Assembly: GCA_050486405.1 (NCBI GenBank)
Contig: JBJHDF010000032.1
Coordinates: forward strand, 1-36,546
Source: JBJHDF01 sp050486405
GTDB lineage: Bacteria > Pseudomonadota > Gammaproteobacteria > Pseudomonadales > Cellvibrionaceae
Reading direction: 5' to 3'
Length of the DNA: 36,546 nucleotides
The position numbers and the translations under genes are program-made. Below the pieces are notes generated by a model. The model searched no databases and was not told the DNA's origin. It saw nothing but the letters and a program-made list of their open reading frames with translations. This document shows positions 18,398-25,713 of the stretch, piece by piece; position 1 is the first letter of the stretch; every line of letters begins with the position of its first letter.

Positions 18398-18430
18398 CTG
18401 TTAACCTCGGCTGACGTTTTTGGTTGACAG
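18398..18430. promoter_or_regulatory. BirA-type biotin operator
   Basis: CTGTTAACC, 15 bases, then GGTTGACAG. The arms are inverted repeats matching at 8 of 9 positions, and size and spacing agree with the known BirA operator (TTGTAAACC-N14-16-GGTTTACAA). It overlaps the -35 box of the bioB promoter, so bound BirA with biotinyl-AMP would block RNA polymerase. BirA itself is not in the window. Confidence 0.8.
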
Positions 18431-18451
18431 CGGCATCCCGGGCGCTAAGAT
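18424..18451 (+). promoter_or_regulatory. Sigma-70 promoter of the biotin operon
   Basis: TTGACA at 18424-18429 and TAAGAT at 18446-18451, 16 bases apart, 33 bp before the bioB ATG. The -35 hexamer lies inside the right arm of the BirA operator. Confidence 0.75.
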
Positions 18452-18484
18452 GGAGCTTTCTGCTCACTCGCTCGGGAATTGCCC

Positions 18485-19570
18485 ATGTCCGCCACCGCTT
18501 CCGCCACCCGTCATGACTGGCGTCGGGACGAAATCCAGGCCCTGCTGGATCTGCCCTTCAACGACCTTCTGTTTCAGGCCCAGACGGTGCACCGGCAGCA
18601 CTTCAATCCCAACGAGGTCCAGGTCAGCACCCTGTGTTCCATCAAGACCGGTGCCTGCCCGGAAGACTGCGCCTACTGCCCCCAGTCCGCCCGCTACGAC
18701 ACCGGGCTGGAGCGGGAAAAACTGATGGCGGTGGAGCAGGTACTGGCTGAGGCCCGGGCCGCCCGGGACAGCGGCGCCAGCCGCTTCTGCATGGGCGCCG
18801 CCTGGCGCTCGCCCAAGGCTCGGGACATGCCCTACGTGGTGGACATGGTCAGGGGCGTCAAGGCACTGGGTCTGGAGACCTGCATGACTCTGGGCATGCT
18901 GGAGGATCATCAGGCGCGGCAACTGGCCGAAGCCGGGCTGGACTACTACAACCACAATCTGGACACCTCGCCGGAGTACTACGGCGAGATCATCACCACC
19001 CGCACCTATCAGGACCGGCTGGATACCCTGGACAATGTGCGCAAGGCCGGCATCAAGGTCTGCTGCGGCGGCATTGTCGGCATGGGCGAGGACAGCCTGG
19101 ATCGCGCCGGCCTGCTGCAGCAGTTGGCCAATATGCCCCAGCACCCGGAATCCGTGCCCATCAATCTGCTGGTCAAGGTCGCCGGCACGCCGCTGGCGGA
19201 CGAGGCGGAGCTGGACCCCTTCGATTTCATCCGCACCATTGCCGTGGCCCGCATCCTGATGCCCACGTCCCACGTGCGTCTGTCCGCCGGTCGCGAGAAC
19301 ATGAACGACCAGATGCAGGCCCTGGCGTTTCTGGCCGGTGCCAACTCCATCTTCTACGGCGAAAAACTGCTGACCACGCCCAACCCCGAAGCCAACAAGG
19401 ACATGCAGTTGTTCCAACGCCTGGGTATCAGCCCCGAGCGGCGCGAGTTGCACAGTGAGGAACTGGAGCGCGACGCCGCTGTGGCCGAGGCCCTGCAGGA
19501 GGCGGGCAACGACCGCTTTTTCTACAATGCCGCTAAGCCCGGCACTGCCAAGAGCAGCGCTGCCCCCTAG
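18485..19570 (+). CDS. bioB: Biotin synthase
   Basis: A radical-SAM enzyme that inserts sulfur into dethiobiotin, the last step of biotin synthesis. The 361-residue protein has the 4Fe-4S motif CPEDCAYC with Cys58, Cys62 and Cys65. The later conserved blocks 'YYNHNLDTSPEYY', 'CCGGIVGMGE' and 'RLSAGRENM' contain residues of the 2Fe-2S site. The ATG at 18485 is used rather than a TTG two codons earlier. First gene of the operon, behind the BirA-controlled promoter; bioF follows within 30 bp. Confidence 0.97.
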   Translation: MSATASATRHDWRRDEIQALLDLPFNDLLFQAQTVHRQHFNPNEVQVSTLCSIKTGACPEDCAYCPQSARYDTGLEREKLMAVEQVLAEARAARDSGASRFCMGAAWRSPKARDMPYVVDMVRGVKALGLETCMTLGMLEDHQARQLAEAGLDYYNHNLDTSPEYYGEIITTRTYQDRLDTLDNVRKAGIKVCCGGIVGMGEDSLDRAGLLQQLANMPQHPESVPINLLVKVAGTPLADEAELDPFDFIRTIAVARILMPTSHVRLSAGRENMNDQMQALAFLAGANSIFYGEKLLTTPNPEANKDMQLFQRLGISPERRELHSEELERDAAVAEALQEAGNDRFFYNAAKPGTAKSSAAP

Positions 19571-19599
19571 CGGCGTCTGCGGTGAGCACGGTGTCCCCC

Positions 19600-20766
19600 A
19601 TGGATCAGATTCTGGCCCCGGCACTGGCCGAGCGCCGCGCCGCCGGCCTCTACCGCCAGCGGCGCCTGCTGGGCTCTCCGCAGTCGGCCCAGGTGATCCT
19701 GGACGGCCGCGAACTGATCGGTTTCTGCAGCAATGATTACCTGGGCCTGGCGGCCCACCCGGACGTGGTGGCGGCGCTGGCCGACGGCGCGGGTCGCCTG
19801 GGTGCCGGCAGCGGCGCCTCCCACCTGATCTGCGGTCACTCGTCCGAGCACCACGCCCTGGAAGAAGAGCTGGCGGCCTTCTGCGGTCGGGAGCGGGCGT
19901 TGCTGTTTTCCACCGGCTATATGGCCAATCTCGGCGCCGTGTCCGCCTTGGTGGGGCGTGGCGACGCCGTGTTCGAGGATCGTCTCAACCATGCCTCGCT
20001 GCTGGACGCCGGCCTGCTCAGTGGTGCCCGTTTCCGCCGCTACGCCCACGCCGATGCCGCCGTCCTGCAGCGGCAACTGGCTGACAGCGACGGACGGCGC
20101 AAACTGGTGGTCAGCGATGGCGTTTTCAGCATGGACGGCGATCTGGCCCCCTTGCCGGAACTGTGTCGCCTGGCCGCCGAGCAGGGCGCCTGGTTGATGG
20201 TGGACGACGCCCACGGTTTTGGTTGCCTGGGTGCCAGCGGTGGCGGCTGTGCCGAGCACTTCGGCCTGTCCCAGTCGCAACTGCCGGTACTGGTGGGTAC
20301 CCTGGGCAAGGCCTTCGGCACCGCCGGTGCCTTTGTCGCCGGCAGCGATACCCTGATCGAGACCTTGATCCAGTTTGCCCGCACCTATATCTACACCACC
20401 GCCCTGCCGCCGGCGGTGGCGGCGGCCACCCGGGTCAGCCTGCGGCTGTTGCAGCAGGAGGGCTGGCGCCGTCAGCATCTGGGCGAACTGATCCGCCATT
20501 TTCGCCAGGGCGCCGAGGCGCTGGGGCTGACCCTGATGGCATCGGATACTCCCATCCAGCCGGTGCTGCTGGGCGACGAGGAGCGGGCGCTGCGCTGGGC
20601 TAGGGCCCTGGAGACGCGCGGCCTGCTGGTGGTGGCCATACGGCCGCCCACGGTGCCGGTGGGCAGCGCCCGCCTGCGTATCACTTTGTCCGCCGACCAT
20701 AGCCGCGAGCAGGTGGACAGCCTGCTGCAGGCCCTGGCCGATATTGCCGGGGAGGAGCGCGCCTGA
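19600..20766 (+). CDS. bioF: 8-amino-7-oxononanoate synthase
   Basis: A PLP enzyme that joins pimeloyl-ACP and alanine in biotin synthesis. The PLP lysine is Lys237 in 'VGTLGKAFGTAGAF'; 'FCSNDYLGLAAHPDV', 'GAGSGASHLICGHSSEHHALE' (read in two parts) and 'DDAHGFGCLG' are family hallmarks. Length is 388 from the ATG at 19600. A GTG at 19582 is also in frame and would add six residues; neither has a strong ribosome site. The stop shares one base with the next start. Confidence 0.96.
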   Translation: MDQILAPALAERRAAGLYRQRRLLGSPQSAQVILDGRELIGFCSNDYLGLAAHPDVVAALADGAGRLGAGSGASHLICGHSSEHHALEEELAAFCGRERALLFSTGYMANLGAVSALVGRGDAVFEDRLNHASLLDAGLLSGARFRRYAHADAAVLQRQLADSDGRRKLVVSDGVFSMDGDLAPLPELCRLAAEQGAWLMVDDAHGFGCLGASGGGCAEHFGLSQSQLPVLVGTLGKAFGTAGAFVAGSDTLIETLIQFARTYIYTTALPPAVAAATRVSLRLLQQEGWRRQHLGELIRHFRQGAEALGLTLMASDTPIQPVLLGDEERALRWARALETRGLLVVAIRPPTVPVGSARLRITLSADHSREQVDSLLQALADIAGEERA

Positions 20767-22409
20767 TGTCCCTGGCCACCGCCATTGCCAAGCCGCCGGC
20801 CCTGGCGGTTTATCGCTATGACGTTCCCGACAGCGCTGCCGACAAAACCGCTGCTGGCGAACCGCTGGTGCTGCTGCACGGCTGGGGCAGCGACAGCCGC
20901 ACCTGGGCGCCCTTGCTGCCGGACCTGCAACGCCTGGGGCCGGTGCTGGCCGTGGATCTACCCGGTTTTGGCCAGAGTGCGCCCCAGGATGATTGCAGTC
21001 TGGATACCCTGCTGGCGCAGTTGCTCGACTGCCTGCCGCAGCGTGCCACCCTGGTGGGTTGGTCCCTGGGCGGTATGCTGGCGCTGGCGCTGGCACAGCG
21101 CTGCCCCTCCCGGGTGAGCCGGGTGATCACCCTGGCCGCCAATCTGCGCTTTGTCGCCGACGCTCAGTGGCCCCAGGCCATGGCGCCGTCGGTGGAGCGT
21201 CGCTTTGTCAAAGGCTTTGCCGCCGAACCCCAGGCCACCCACAAGCGCTTTGTCGGCCTGCTGGCCCAGGGCGACATTGACGAGCGCCGCTTGCTGCGTC
21301 AACTGCGCCGGGAGGCAACGCCTGACATTGATAATGTTAGCGGCGTAAATGACAACTGGTTGTCTCTTTTGCAGTTGTTGCGCAATCTGGATAACCGCTC
21401 GGCCTTTGCCGGCTTGCGTCAGCCGGGTCTGCACCTCTACGGCCAGAGCGATGCTCTGGTACCCGAGGCCGCCGCTGCGGAAATAGCCCGCGTAAACCCC
21501 ACACAGCAGGTGAAGGTGCTGGCGGGCGCCGCCCACGCCCTGCACTGGAGCCAGCCGCAGCAGGTACTGGCGGCGGTGACCGCCTTTCTCGCGCCGCGAC
21601 CGGACAAGCGCCAGGTGGCGCGTTCGTTCAGCCGGGCCGCCGACACCTACAACAGCGCTGCCCATCTACAGCGAGCGGTGGGTGAACGTTTGCTGTCAAA
21701 GCTGCCGCTTGGGCTTTCACCGACTGCTGCACCGCAGCCAAACAGCCCCCGGGTGCTCGATCTTGGCTGCGGCACCGGCGCCTTCAGTGATGCCCTGGCG
21801 TTGCGGCTGCCCGGCGCCGAGATCCTGGGGCTGGACATCGCCGAGGGCATGGTGCATTTCGCCCGGCGCCAGTCGACGGCGCCGACCCACTGGCTCTGCG
21901 CCGACGCCGAAACCCTGCCCCTGGCGGACGCCAGTGTCTATCTGATCTATTCCAATCTGGCCATCCAGTGGTGCGATACCGCCGCCCTGTGCCGGGAGTT
22001 GCATCGGGTACTGCGCCCCGGCGGCCGCGCCCTGCTGAGCACCCTGGGGCCGGATACCCTGTGTGAACTGCGCCAAGCCTGGCAGCAGGTGGACAGCTAC
22101 ACCCACGTCAATCGCTTTGAGTCCGCAGATCAGGTGCGCGGCGCTCTGGCGGCGGCGGGCCTGGCGCTGGACGACTGGCAGGAAGAAAAACGAGTGCTGG
22201 AGTATCACCAGTTGCAGCACCTGACCCGGGAGCTCAAGGCCCTGGGCGCCCACAACAGCAACGCCGGTCGCCCCGCCGGTCTCACCGGTCGTGCCAGTCT
22301 GCGCGCCTTTCTCCGCGCCTACGAGCAGCAGCGCCAGGACAACGGTCTGCTGCCGGCCAGCTATCAGGTTATCTACCTGCAGGTACACCGGCCGGAGAGC
22401 GGTGAGTGA
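20766..22409 (+). CDS. bioHC: Fused BioH-BioC: pimeloyl-ACP methyl esterase and malonyl-ACP methyltransferase
   Basis: A 547-residue bifunctional protein acting at both ends of pimeloyl-ACP synthesis. BioC methylates malonyl-ACP so it enters fatty acid synthesis; BioH removes the methyl group once the chain is pimeloyl. Residues 1 to about 272 are an alpha/beta hydrolase with 'LLHGWGSDSRTW', nucleophile Ser100 in GWSLGG, Asp229 in 'GQSDALV' and His257 in 'GAAHALHW'. From about residue 283 ('RQVARSFSRAADTYNSAAHLQ') it is BioC, with the SAM-binding VLDLGCGTG at 330-338. There is no stop or frameshift between the halves. It overlaps bioF by one base (TGATG) and bioD by four (GTGA). Such fusions are known from some marine gammaproteobacteria. 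Confidence 0.95.
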   Translation: MSLATAIAKPPALAVYRYDVPDSAADKTAAGEPLVLLHGWGSDSRTWAPLLPDLQRLGPVLAVDLPGFGQSAPQDDCSLDTLLAQLLDCLPQRATLVGWSLGGMLALALAQRCPSRVSRVITLAANLRFVADAQWPQAMAPSVERRFVKGFAAEPQATHKRFVGLLAQGDIDERRLLRQLRREATPDIDNVSGVNDNWLSLLQLLRNLDNRSAFAGLRQPGLHLYGQSDALVPEAAAAEIARVNPTQQVKVLAGAAHALHWSQPQQVLAAVTAFLAPRPDKRQVARSFSRAADTYNSAAHLQRAVGERLLSKLPLGLSPTAAPQPNSPRVLDLGCGTGAFSDALALRLPGAEILGLDIAEGMVHFARRQSTAPTHWLCADAETLPLADASVYLIYSNLAIQWCDTAALCRELHRVLRPGGRALLSTLGPDTLCELRQAWQQVDSYTHVNRFESADQVRGALAAAGLALDDWQEEKRVLEYHQLQHLTRELKALGAHNSNAGRPAGLTGRASLRAFLRAYEQQRQDNGLLPASYQVIYLQVHRPESGE

Positions 22410-23092
22410 GCGCCTACTTTGTTGCCGGCACCGATACCGGTGTGGGCAAAACCCGGGTGGCGGTAGCGCTGCTGTATGGCGCCCGGCAGCGGGGGCTGAC
22501 CACTCTGGGCCTCAAACCCGTGGCTGCCGGCTGTGAAGTCACCGCCGAGGGCCTGCACAACGAAGACGCCCTGCTGTTGCGGGCGGAATCCAGCGTCGCC
22601 CTGCCCTACGCCCAGACCAATCCCGTGGCGCTGGAACCGCCCATCGCCCCCCATATAGCCGCCGCTCGGGCCGGGGTCTCCCTGAGTGCCGGGCAACTGG
22701 CGGCGCACTGCCGGCCGCTGCTGTCCCGGGCGGAACTGACGCTGGTGGAGGGCGCCGGCGGTTGGCGGGTGCCTTTGAATGACAGTGAAACCATGGCGGA
22801 CCTGGCCCTGGCGCTGCAGTTGCCGGTGATACTGGTGGTAGGTATCCGGTTGGGCTGCCTCAATCACGCCCTGCTCAGCGCCGAAGCCATTCAGCGCGAC
22901 GGCCTGACCCTGGCCGGCTGGGTCGCCAACGGCGTGGATCCTCGGGTGGCCTGCGCCGATGAGAATATCGCCACCCTGCAAACCCGCCTGGCCGCCCCCT
23001 GTGTTGGCGTGGTGCCGCCTTTGCGTGATCCCTCGCCCGCAGCCGTTGCCGCCTATTTGAATTTTACGCCGGCTACTGCCGGGGCAATCTGA
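22406..23092 (+). CDS. bioD: Dethiobiotin synthetase
   Basis: An ATP-dependent enzyme that closes the ureido ring of dethiobiotin. The 228-residue protein starts at a GTG that overlaps the previous stop (GTGA). It has the P-loop GTDTGVGKT at residues 8-16, 'LKPVAAGCE', 'EPPIAPHIAA' and 'VEGAGGWRVPL', all conserved in BioD. It is the last gene of the bio cluster here; bioA, for the step between BioF and BioD, is not in the window. Confidence 0.96.
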   Translation: MSAYFVAGTDTGVGKTRVAVALLYGARQRGLTTLGLKPVAAGCEVTAEGLHNEDALLLRAESSVALPYAQTNPVALEPPIAPHIAAARAGVSLSAGQLAAHCRPLLSRAELTLVEGAGGWRVPLNDSETMADLALALQLPVILVVGIRLGCLNHALLSAEAIQRDGLTLAGWVANGVDPRVACADENIATLQTRLAAPCVGVVPPLRDPSPAAVAAYLNFTPATAGAI

Positions 23093-23457
23093 ACGCTGCC
23101 TGGGGAAGTGAGAAGCTCACGCTTCGGAGCTCAACGGCTTCCGTGTGGCACAAGCCTGGGCTGGGGATGCCCTTCCGGGACCGTACTCAGCAGGGATGCT
23201 GTGTTCGAGCCTACAGGGACGTATTTACGGCGTGTCCCGGAAGGGCATACCCGGACCGGGCTCCCAAGGGCGAAGTCCGAAACCTGGGTAAGAAAGAGTT
23301 ATAAAGCCCCGGTTTTTGTGCCAAAGTGGTCTTAAAATCCCCCTTCAGTCACGGCTAATTGCCTGTTTTTCAAGCGTTATTCCCGCTAAAATAGACTCAG
23401 TGGCGGCCTGTGCCGTGCGCACTCACTCATCATTGACTGACCCACTTGGAGGTTTCT
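23093..23457. other. 365-bp non-coding gap after bioD
   Basis: It holds the dispersed palindromic element copy B (23121-23288) and then about 170 bp of AT-richer sequence before the next gene. TAAAAT at 23387-23392 could be a -10 box, but no matching -35 was found. No gene, T-tailed terminator or recognised riboswitch is visible. Confidence 0.6.
23121..23288. repeat. Dispersed palindromic intergenic element, copy B
   Basis: Second copy of the element at 11972-12212, shorter by about 70 bases. ATGCCCTTCCGGGAC at 23167-23181 and its exact complement at 23234-23248 form 15-bp arms around 52 bases. TTCGGA (23123-23128) and TCCGAAACC (23276-23284) mark the outer ends. It lies 30 bp after bioD and could end or stabilise the bio transcript. 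Confidence 0.8.
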
Positions 23458-23697
23458 ATGGATGCCGGTTCCGTGGTCAACCAGGGGTTGATCGGCATGC
23501 AGCGCAGCCAGACCGAGATGCTTCGTTCGGCGGAGCAGATCACCCGCGCCACCACCTCGGGGGCAGGAGATGTCACCATGGATATTACCGAGGCGGTAGT
23601 GTCCATGAAGGTTCAGCAGCAGGTGTTTGACGGTTCCGCCCGGGTGGTAGAAGCGGGCAGCGAAACCCTGGGCCGGCTGCTGGATATCAAGGCCTGA
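23458..23697 (+). CDS. Small protein resembling the C-terminus of flagellar rod proteins
   Basis: A 79-residue protein with GGAGG at 23448-23452 before the ATG. Its second half ('MDITEAVVSMKVQQQVFDGSARVVEAGSETLGRLLDIKA', read as helix) follows the pattern of the Flg_bbr_C domain at the end of FlgB/FlgC/FlgE-type proteins (E-V-M-Q---Y-A---V---D--L--LL-L). The rest of a rod protein is missing, so it is a stand-alone small helical protein. No flagellar genes are near. The next gene, 16 bp on, is a SprA-like putative metalloprotease, and the two probably form one transcript. The function is unknown. Confidence 0.65.
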   Translation: MDAGSVVNQGLIGMQRSQTEMLRSAEQITRATTSGAGDVTMDITEAVVSMKVQQQVFDGSARVVEAGSETLGRLLDIKA

Positions 23698-23713
23698 GCG
23701 CGAGACCGCCGGG

Positions 23714-24481
23714 ATGATCCTGCCATCCCCGTTTGCCAATCATGTCGCCCCCTTTGTGCCCGTCGGCACCGCGCCGGTGAGCGAGGAGAGCCGCGAGCAG
23801 AAGCGCTCCGCCTTCAAGCCCCTGGAAGAACCCTCCGAAAGCGCCCGCTACCAGCAGCGCCGCCCCGTTCAGAGTGGCGATGATCAGGACGGCCAGGCCT
23901 GGCAACGGGACCTGGAGGACCAGCGCCGCCAGGAGGCGGAACTGGAGCAAATCCGCCAGCTGGCCGCCCGGGATCGGGAGGTGCGGGCGCACGAGCAGGC
24001 GCACGCCGCCGTGGCTGGCCACTATGCCAGCGCTCCCCGCTATCAGTACGAACGGGGGCCGGATGGCGTGTCCTACGCGGTTGCGGGCTCGGTGCAGGTT
24101 GATACGACACCAGTCCCCGACGATCCTGAAGCGACCATCGCCAAGGCACAGCAGATACGCCGTGCCGCCTACGCTCCTGCGGAACCCTCCCCCGAGGACC
24201 GGCGCGTCGCCGCCGAGGCGCTGCGCATGGAACTGGAGGCCAGGGCGGAGTTGCGCCGCCGTGAGGCCGAAGAAGCCCGGGAAGAAGACGAATCCGACGG
24301 GAAAAGCACGTTTTCGTCTGCCGCAAATCAAAAGGAGGAAGAAGAGGAGCGCCGCCTCAAGCGCTCCGAGATTCTGGAGGAAATGTCCCGCAAGAATCTG
24401 GATCTGAACCGCCGTCTGATCGAAATCGGCGTCCTGCCCTCGCCCCGCGCCATTGGTGTGCTGCTGGATCGCAACGCCTGA
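23714..24481 (+). CDS. SprA-related putative metalloprotease
   Basis: A 255-residue protein of the SprA-related family ('putative metalloprotease CJM1_0395 family'). The central core has HEQAH at residues 93-97, a zinc-protease-like HExxH motif, then 'GHYASAPRYQYERGPDGVSYAVAGSV' (read in parts) and 'DDPEATIAKAQQIRRAAYAPAEPSP', strongly conserved in the family. Both ends are charged, Gln/Glu/Arg-rich and likely coiled-coil or disordered. No signal peptide was seen. Protease activity is a family-level guess. It follows the flagellar-rod-like small gene by 16 bp. Confidence 0.82.
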   Translation: MILPSPFANHVAPFVPVGTAPVSEESREQKRSAFKPLEEPSESARYQQRRPVQSGDDQDGQAWQRDLEDQRRQEAELEQIRQLAARDREVRAHEQAHAAVAGHYASAPRYQYERGPDGVSYAVAGSVQVDTTPVPDDPEATIAKAQQIRRAAYAPAEPSPEDRRVAAEALRMELEARAELRRREAEEAREEDESDGKSTFSSAANQKEEEEERRLKRSEILEEMSRKNLDLNRRLIEIGVLPSPRAIGVLLDRNA

Positions 24482-24498
24482 GAACCCTGTCCTCCGCC

Positions 24499-24526
24499 TT
24501 GTCGGCTGCTGCGTAATCGGTAGAAT
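24499..24526 (+). promoter_or_regulatory. Candidate promoter for the DUF3094 gene
   Basis: TTGTCG at 24499-24504 and TAGAAT at 24521-24526, 16 bases apart, ending 30 bp before the ATG at 24557. Confidence 0.45.
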
Positions 24527-24556
24527 GATGGCCGAAATTCACTGGCGGAGGTGCCT

Positions 24557-24736
24557 ATGCCAAGCAAATTGTCCCCGGAAGACCAGGCCCGGGTGGACCA
24601 GATACTGGACAGCAGTGTCAATCGGGTGGAGCGAAAGCCGTTTCGCGGTTGGCTGCTGTTTTGGGTGGTCATTTTCGTCATGTCGGCCTTGGGCGGCCTG
24701 AGCCTGCTGCTGGCCCGCCTGGAGGGTGCTATTTAA
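24557..24736 (+). CDS. DUF3094 small membrane protein
   Basis: A 59-residue protein. GGAGG at 24547-24551 supports the ATG at 24557. 'LSPEDQARVDQIL' then 'VERKPFRGWLL' match the DUF3094 pattern known from Pseudomonas and relatives, and a single hydrophobic helix follows ('LLFWVVIFVMSALGGLSLLL'). It is probably an inner-membrane protein with a cytoplasmic N-terminus. Function unknown. Confidence 0.8.
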   Translation: MPSKLSPEDQARVDQILDSSVNRVERKPFRGWLLFWVVIFVMSALGGLSLLLARLEGAI

Positions 24737-24749
24737 CAGGCGGTTTCCC

Positions 24750-24778
24750 TTGACCCCGGGGCCCTGGATCCCTATAAT
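24750..24778 (+). promoter_or_regulatory. Sigma-70 promoter of tRNA-fMet / rimP-nusA operon
   Basis: TTGACC at 24750-24755 and a consensus TATAAT at 24773-24778 with a 17-base spacer. The GC-rich segment right after it (CGCGGCC, 24780-24786) resembles the discriminator of stringently controlled stable-RNA promoters. The tRNA begins about 35 bases after the expected start. Confidence 0.85.
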
Positions 24779-24820
24779 TCGCGGCCTCACTTGGGGCAGA
24801 GGCACCAGGTGGGTTGATGA

Positions 24821-24897
<77 letters not shown>

Positions 24898-24960
24898 AAT
24901 TCAAGTTTGGCAGCAGGTAAGTAGAATACGCCCGACGAGGTCGGTCTCGTTCTCTACCTG

Positions 24961-25015
24961 GGTGGCATGGCCGGCGAAGGTCGTTGGTTCAAATCCAGCC
25001 CCCCGCTACCAAATT
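24961..25015 (+). pseudogene. Truncated second copy of the tRNA-fMet 3' half
   Basis: Positions 24975-25015 repeat tRNA bases 24862-24901 (CGAAGGTCGTTGGTTCAAAT... to CCA plus AAATT) with one extra C in the C-run. The preceding GGTGGCATGGCCGG loosely resembles the D-arm start, but the anticodon arm is missing. It cannot be a working tRNA. It is either a decayed tandem duplicate or a trace of recombination at the tRNA 3' end. Confidence 0.8.
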
Positions 25016-25044
25016 TATCGTCCCTGAAAACGGGGCGGACGAGG

Positions 25045-25066
25045 AGCCCCTGTCAGGGGCTTTTTT
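25045..25066 (+). terminator. Intrinsic terminator after tRNA-fMet
   Basis: The stem AGCCCCT / AGGGGCT with loop GTC is followed by five further T residues. It lies between the tRNA and rimP, so it should separate or attenuate the operon. Confidence 0.85.
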
Positions 25067-25118
25067 GTACATGGAGTTTGGATTTGCAACATAGAGCCGG
25101 CCTGTCGAAGGCGGCTCA

Positions 25119-25136
25119 GCCACAGGGGCCTGTGGC
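25119..25136 (+). other. Perfect 18-bp palindrome in rimP leader
   Basis: GCCACAGG directly abuts its complement around GG (GCCACAGGGGCCTGTGGC). Together with a GAGCC...GGCTC hairpin just upstream (about 25094-25117), it makes the leader between the two terminators highly structured. Confidence 0.7.
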
Positions 25137-25142
25137 AGCGGT

Positions 25143-25165
25143 AATGGGCCTCGGGCCCATTTTTT
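25143..25165 (+). terminator. Second terminator-like hairpin before rimP
   Basis: The stem AATGGGCC / GGCCCATT with loop TCG is followed by TTTT. It ends 24 bp before the rimP ATG. Readthrough must occur for rimP-nusA to be made, so this is a candidate attenuator, perhaps under NusA feedback as reported for the E. coli operon. Confidence 0.75.
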
Positions 25166-25188
25166 GTTTCTGGCTGACGGGTGAGCTT

Positions 25189-25647
25189 ATGGCGACCAAA
25201 CAGGAGTTGTTGCGGGCACTGGCCGAGCCGGTGGTTGCCGCCTTGGGCTGTCAGTTGTGGGGCCTGGAATACCTGACCCGCGGACGCAGTGCCACGGTGC
25301 GGTTGTATATCGACAAGCCCGAAGGTGTGTTGTTGGAAGACTGTGAGCGGGTAAGCCGCCAATTCAGCAGTGTGCTGGATGTGGAGGACCCAATTGCGGG
25401 CGAGTACACCCTGGAGGTGTCCTCGCCGGGCATGGATAGGCCGCTGTTTACGGCGGAACAATACCGGCAATACCTGGGCGAGAAGGTCGCCTTGCGACTG
25501 CACGTACCGGTGGATGGACAGCGACGTTTTCGCGGCGTGATTGAGGCCGTTGAGGGCGAGCAGGTGTCGGTAGTCGTGGACGACAAAAAGTACGAGCTGC
25601 CGTTGGGTAGTATCGACAGGGCCAACGTGGTGCCGCGATTTGATTGA
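25189..25647 (+). CDS. rimP: Ribosome maturation factor RimP
   Basis: A 152-residue factor for 30S subunit maturation. 'EPVVAALGCQLWGLEYLTRG' and 'LRLYIDKPEGVLLEDCERVSRQFSSVLDVEDPI' (family pattern) are followed by 'YTLEVSSPGMDRPL', the RimP signature, and a C-terminal SH3-like part. The ATG at 25189 is chosen over earlier in-frame starts because it gives the normal family length and has GGTGAG just upstream. First protein gene of the nusA operon, 66 bp before nusA. Confidence 0.95.
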   Translation: MATKQELLRALAEPVVAALGCQLWGLEYLTRGRSATVRLYIDKPEGVLLEDCERVSRQFSSVLDVEDPIAGEYTLEVSSPGMDRPLFTAEQYRQYLGEKVALRLHVPVDGQRRFRGVIEAVEGEQVSVVVDDKKYELPLGSIDRANVVPRFD

Positions 25648-25713
25648 TTTTGACATCAACGTCAGTGTTCCTGGCAGCAGCCGGAGCGCCGGGGAGTGTA
25701 ACGAGGCGAACTC

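Noticed and set aside
18464..21096. Long antisense frames opposite bioB and bioF
   Set aside because: Both are fully covered by well-conserved biotin genes and show no family features.
23360..23457. Flagellar sigma-28 or sigma-54 promoter before the rod-like small gene
   Set aside because: Only a TAAAAT box was found. No matching upstream element of either class was seen at the right spacing.
24961..25015. Second functional tRNA-fMet
   Set aside because: The anticodon arm and much of the D-arm are missing and an extra C breaks the acceptor end.
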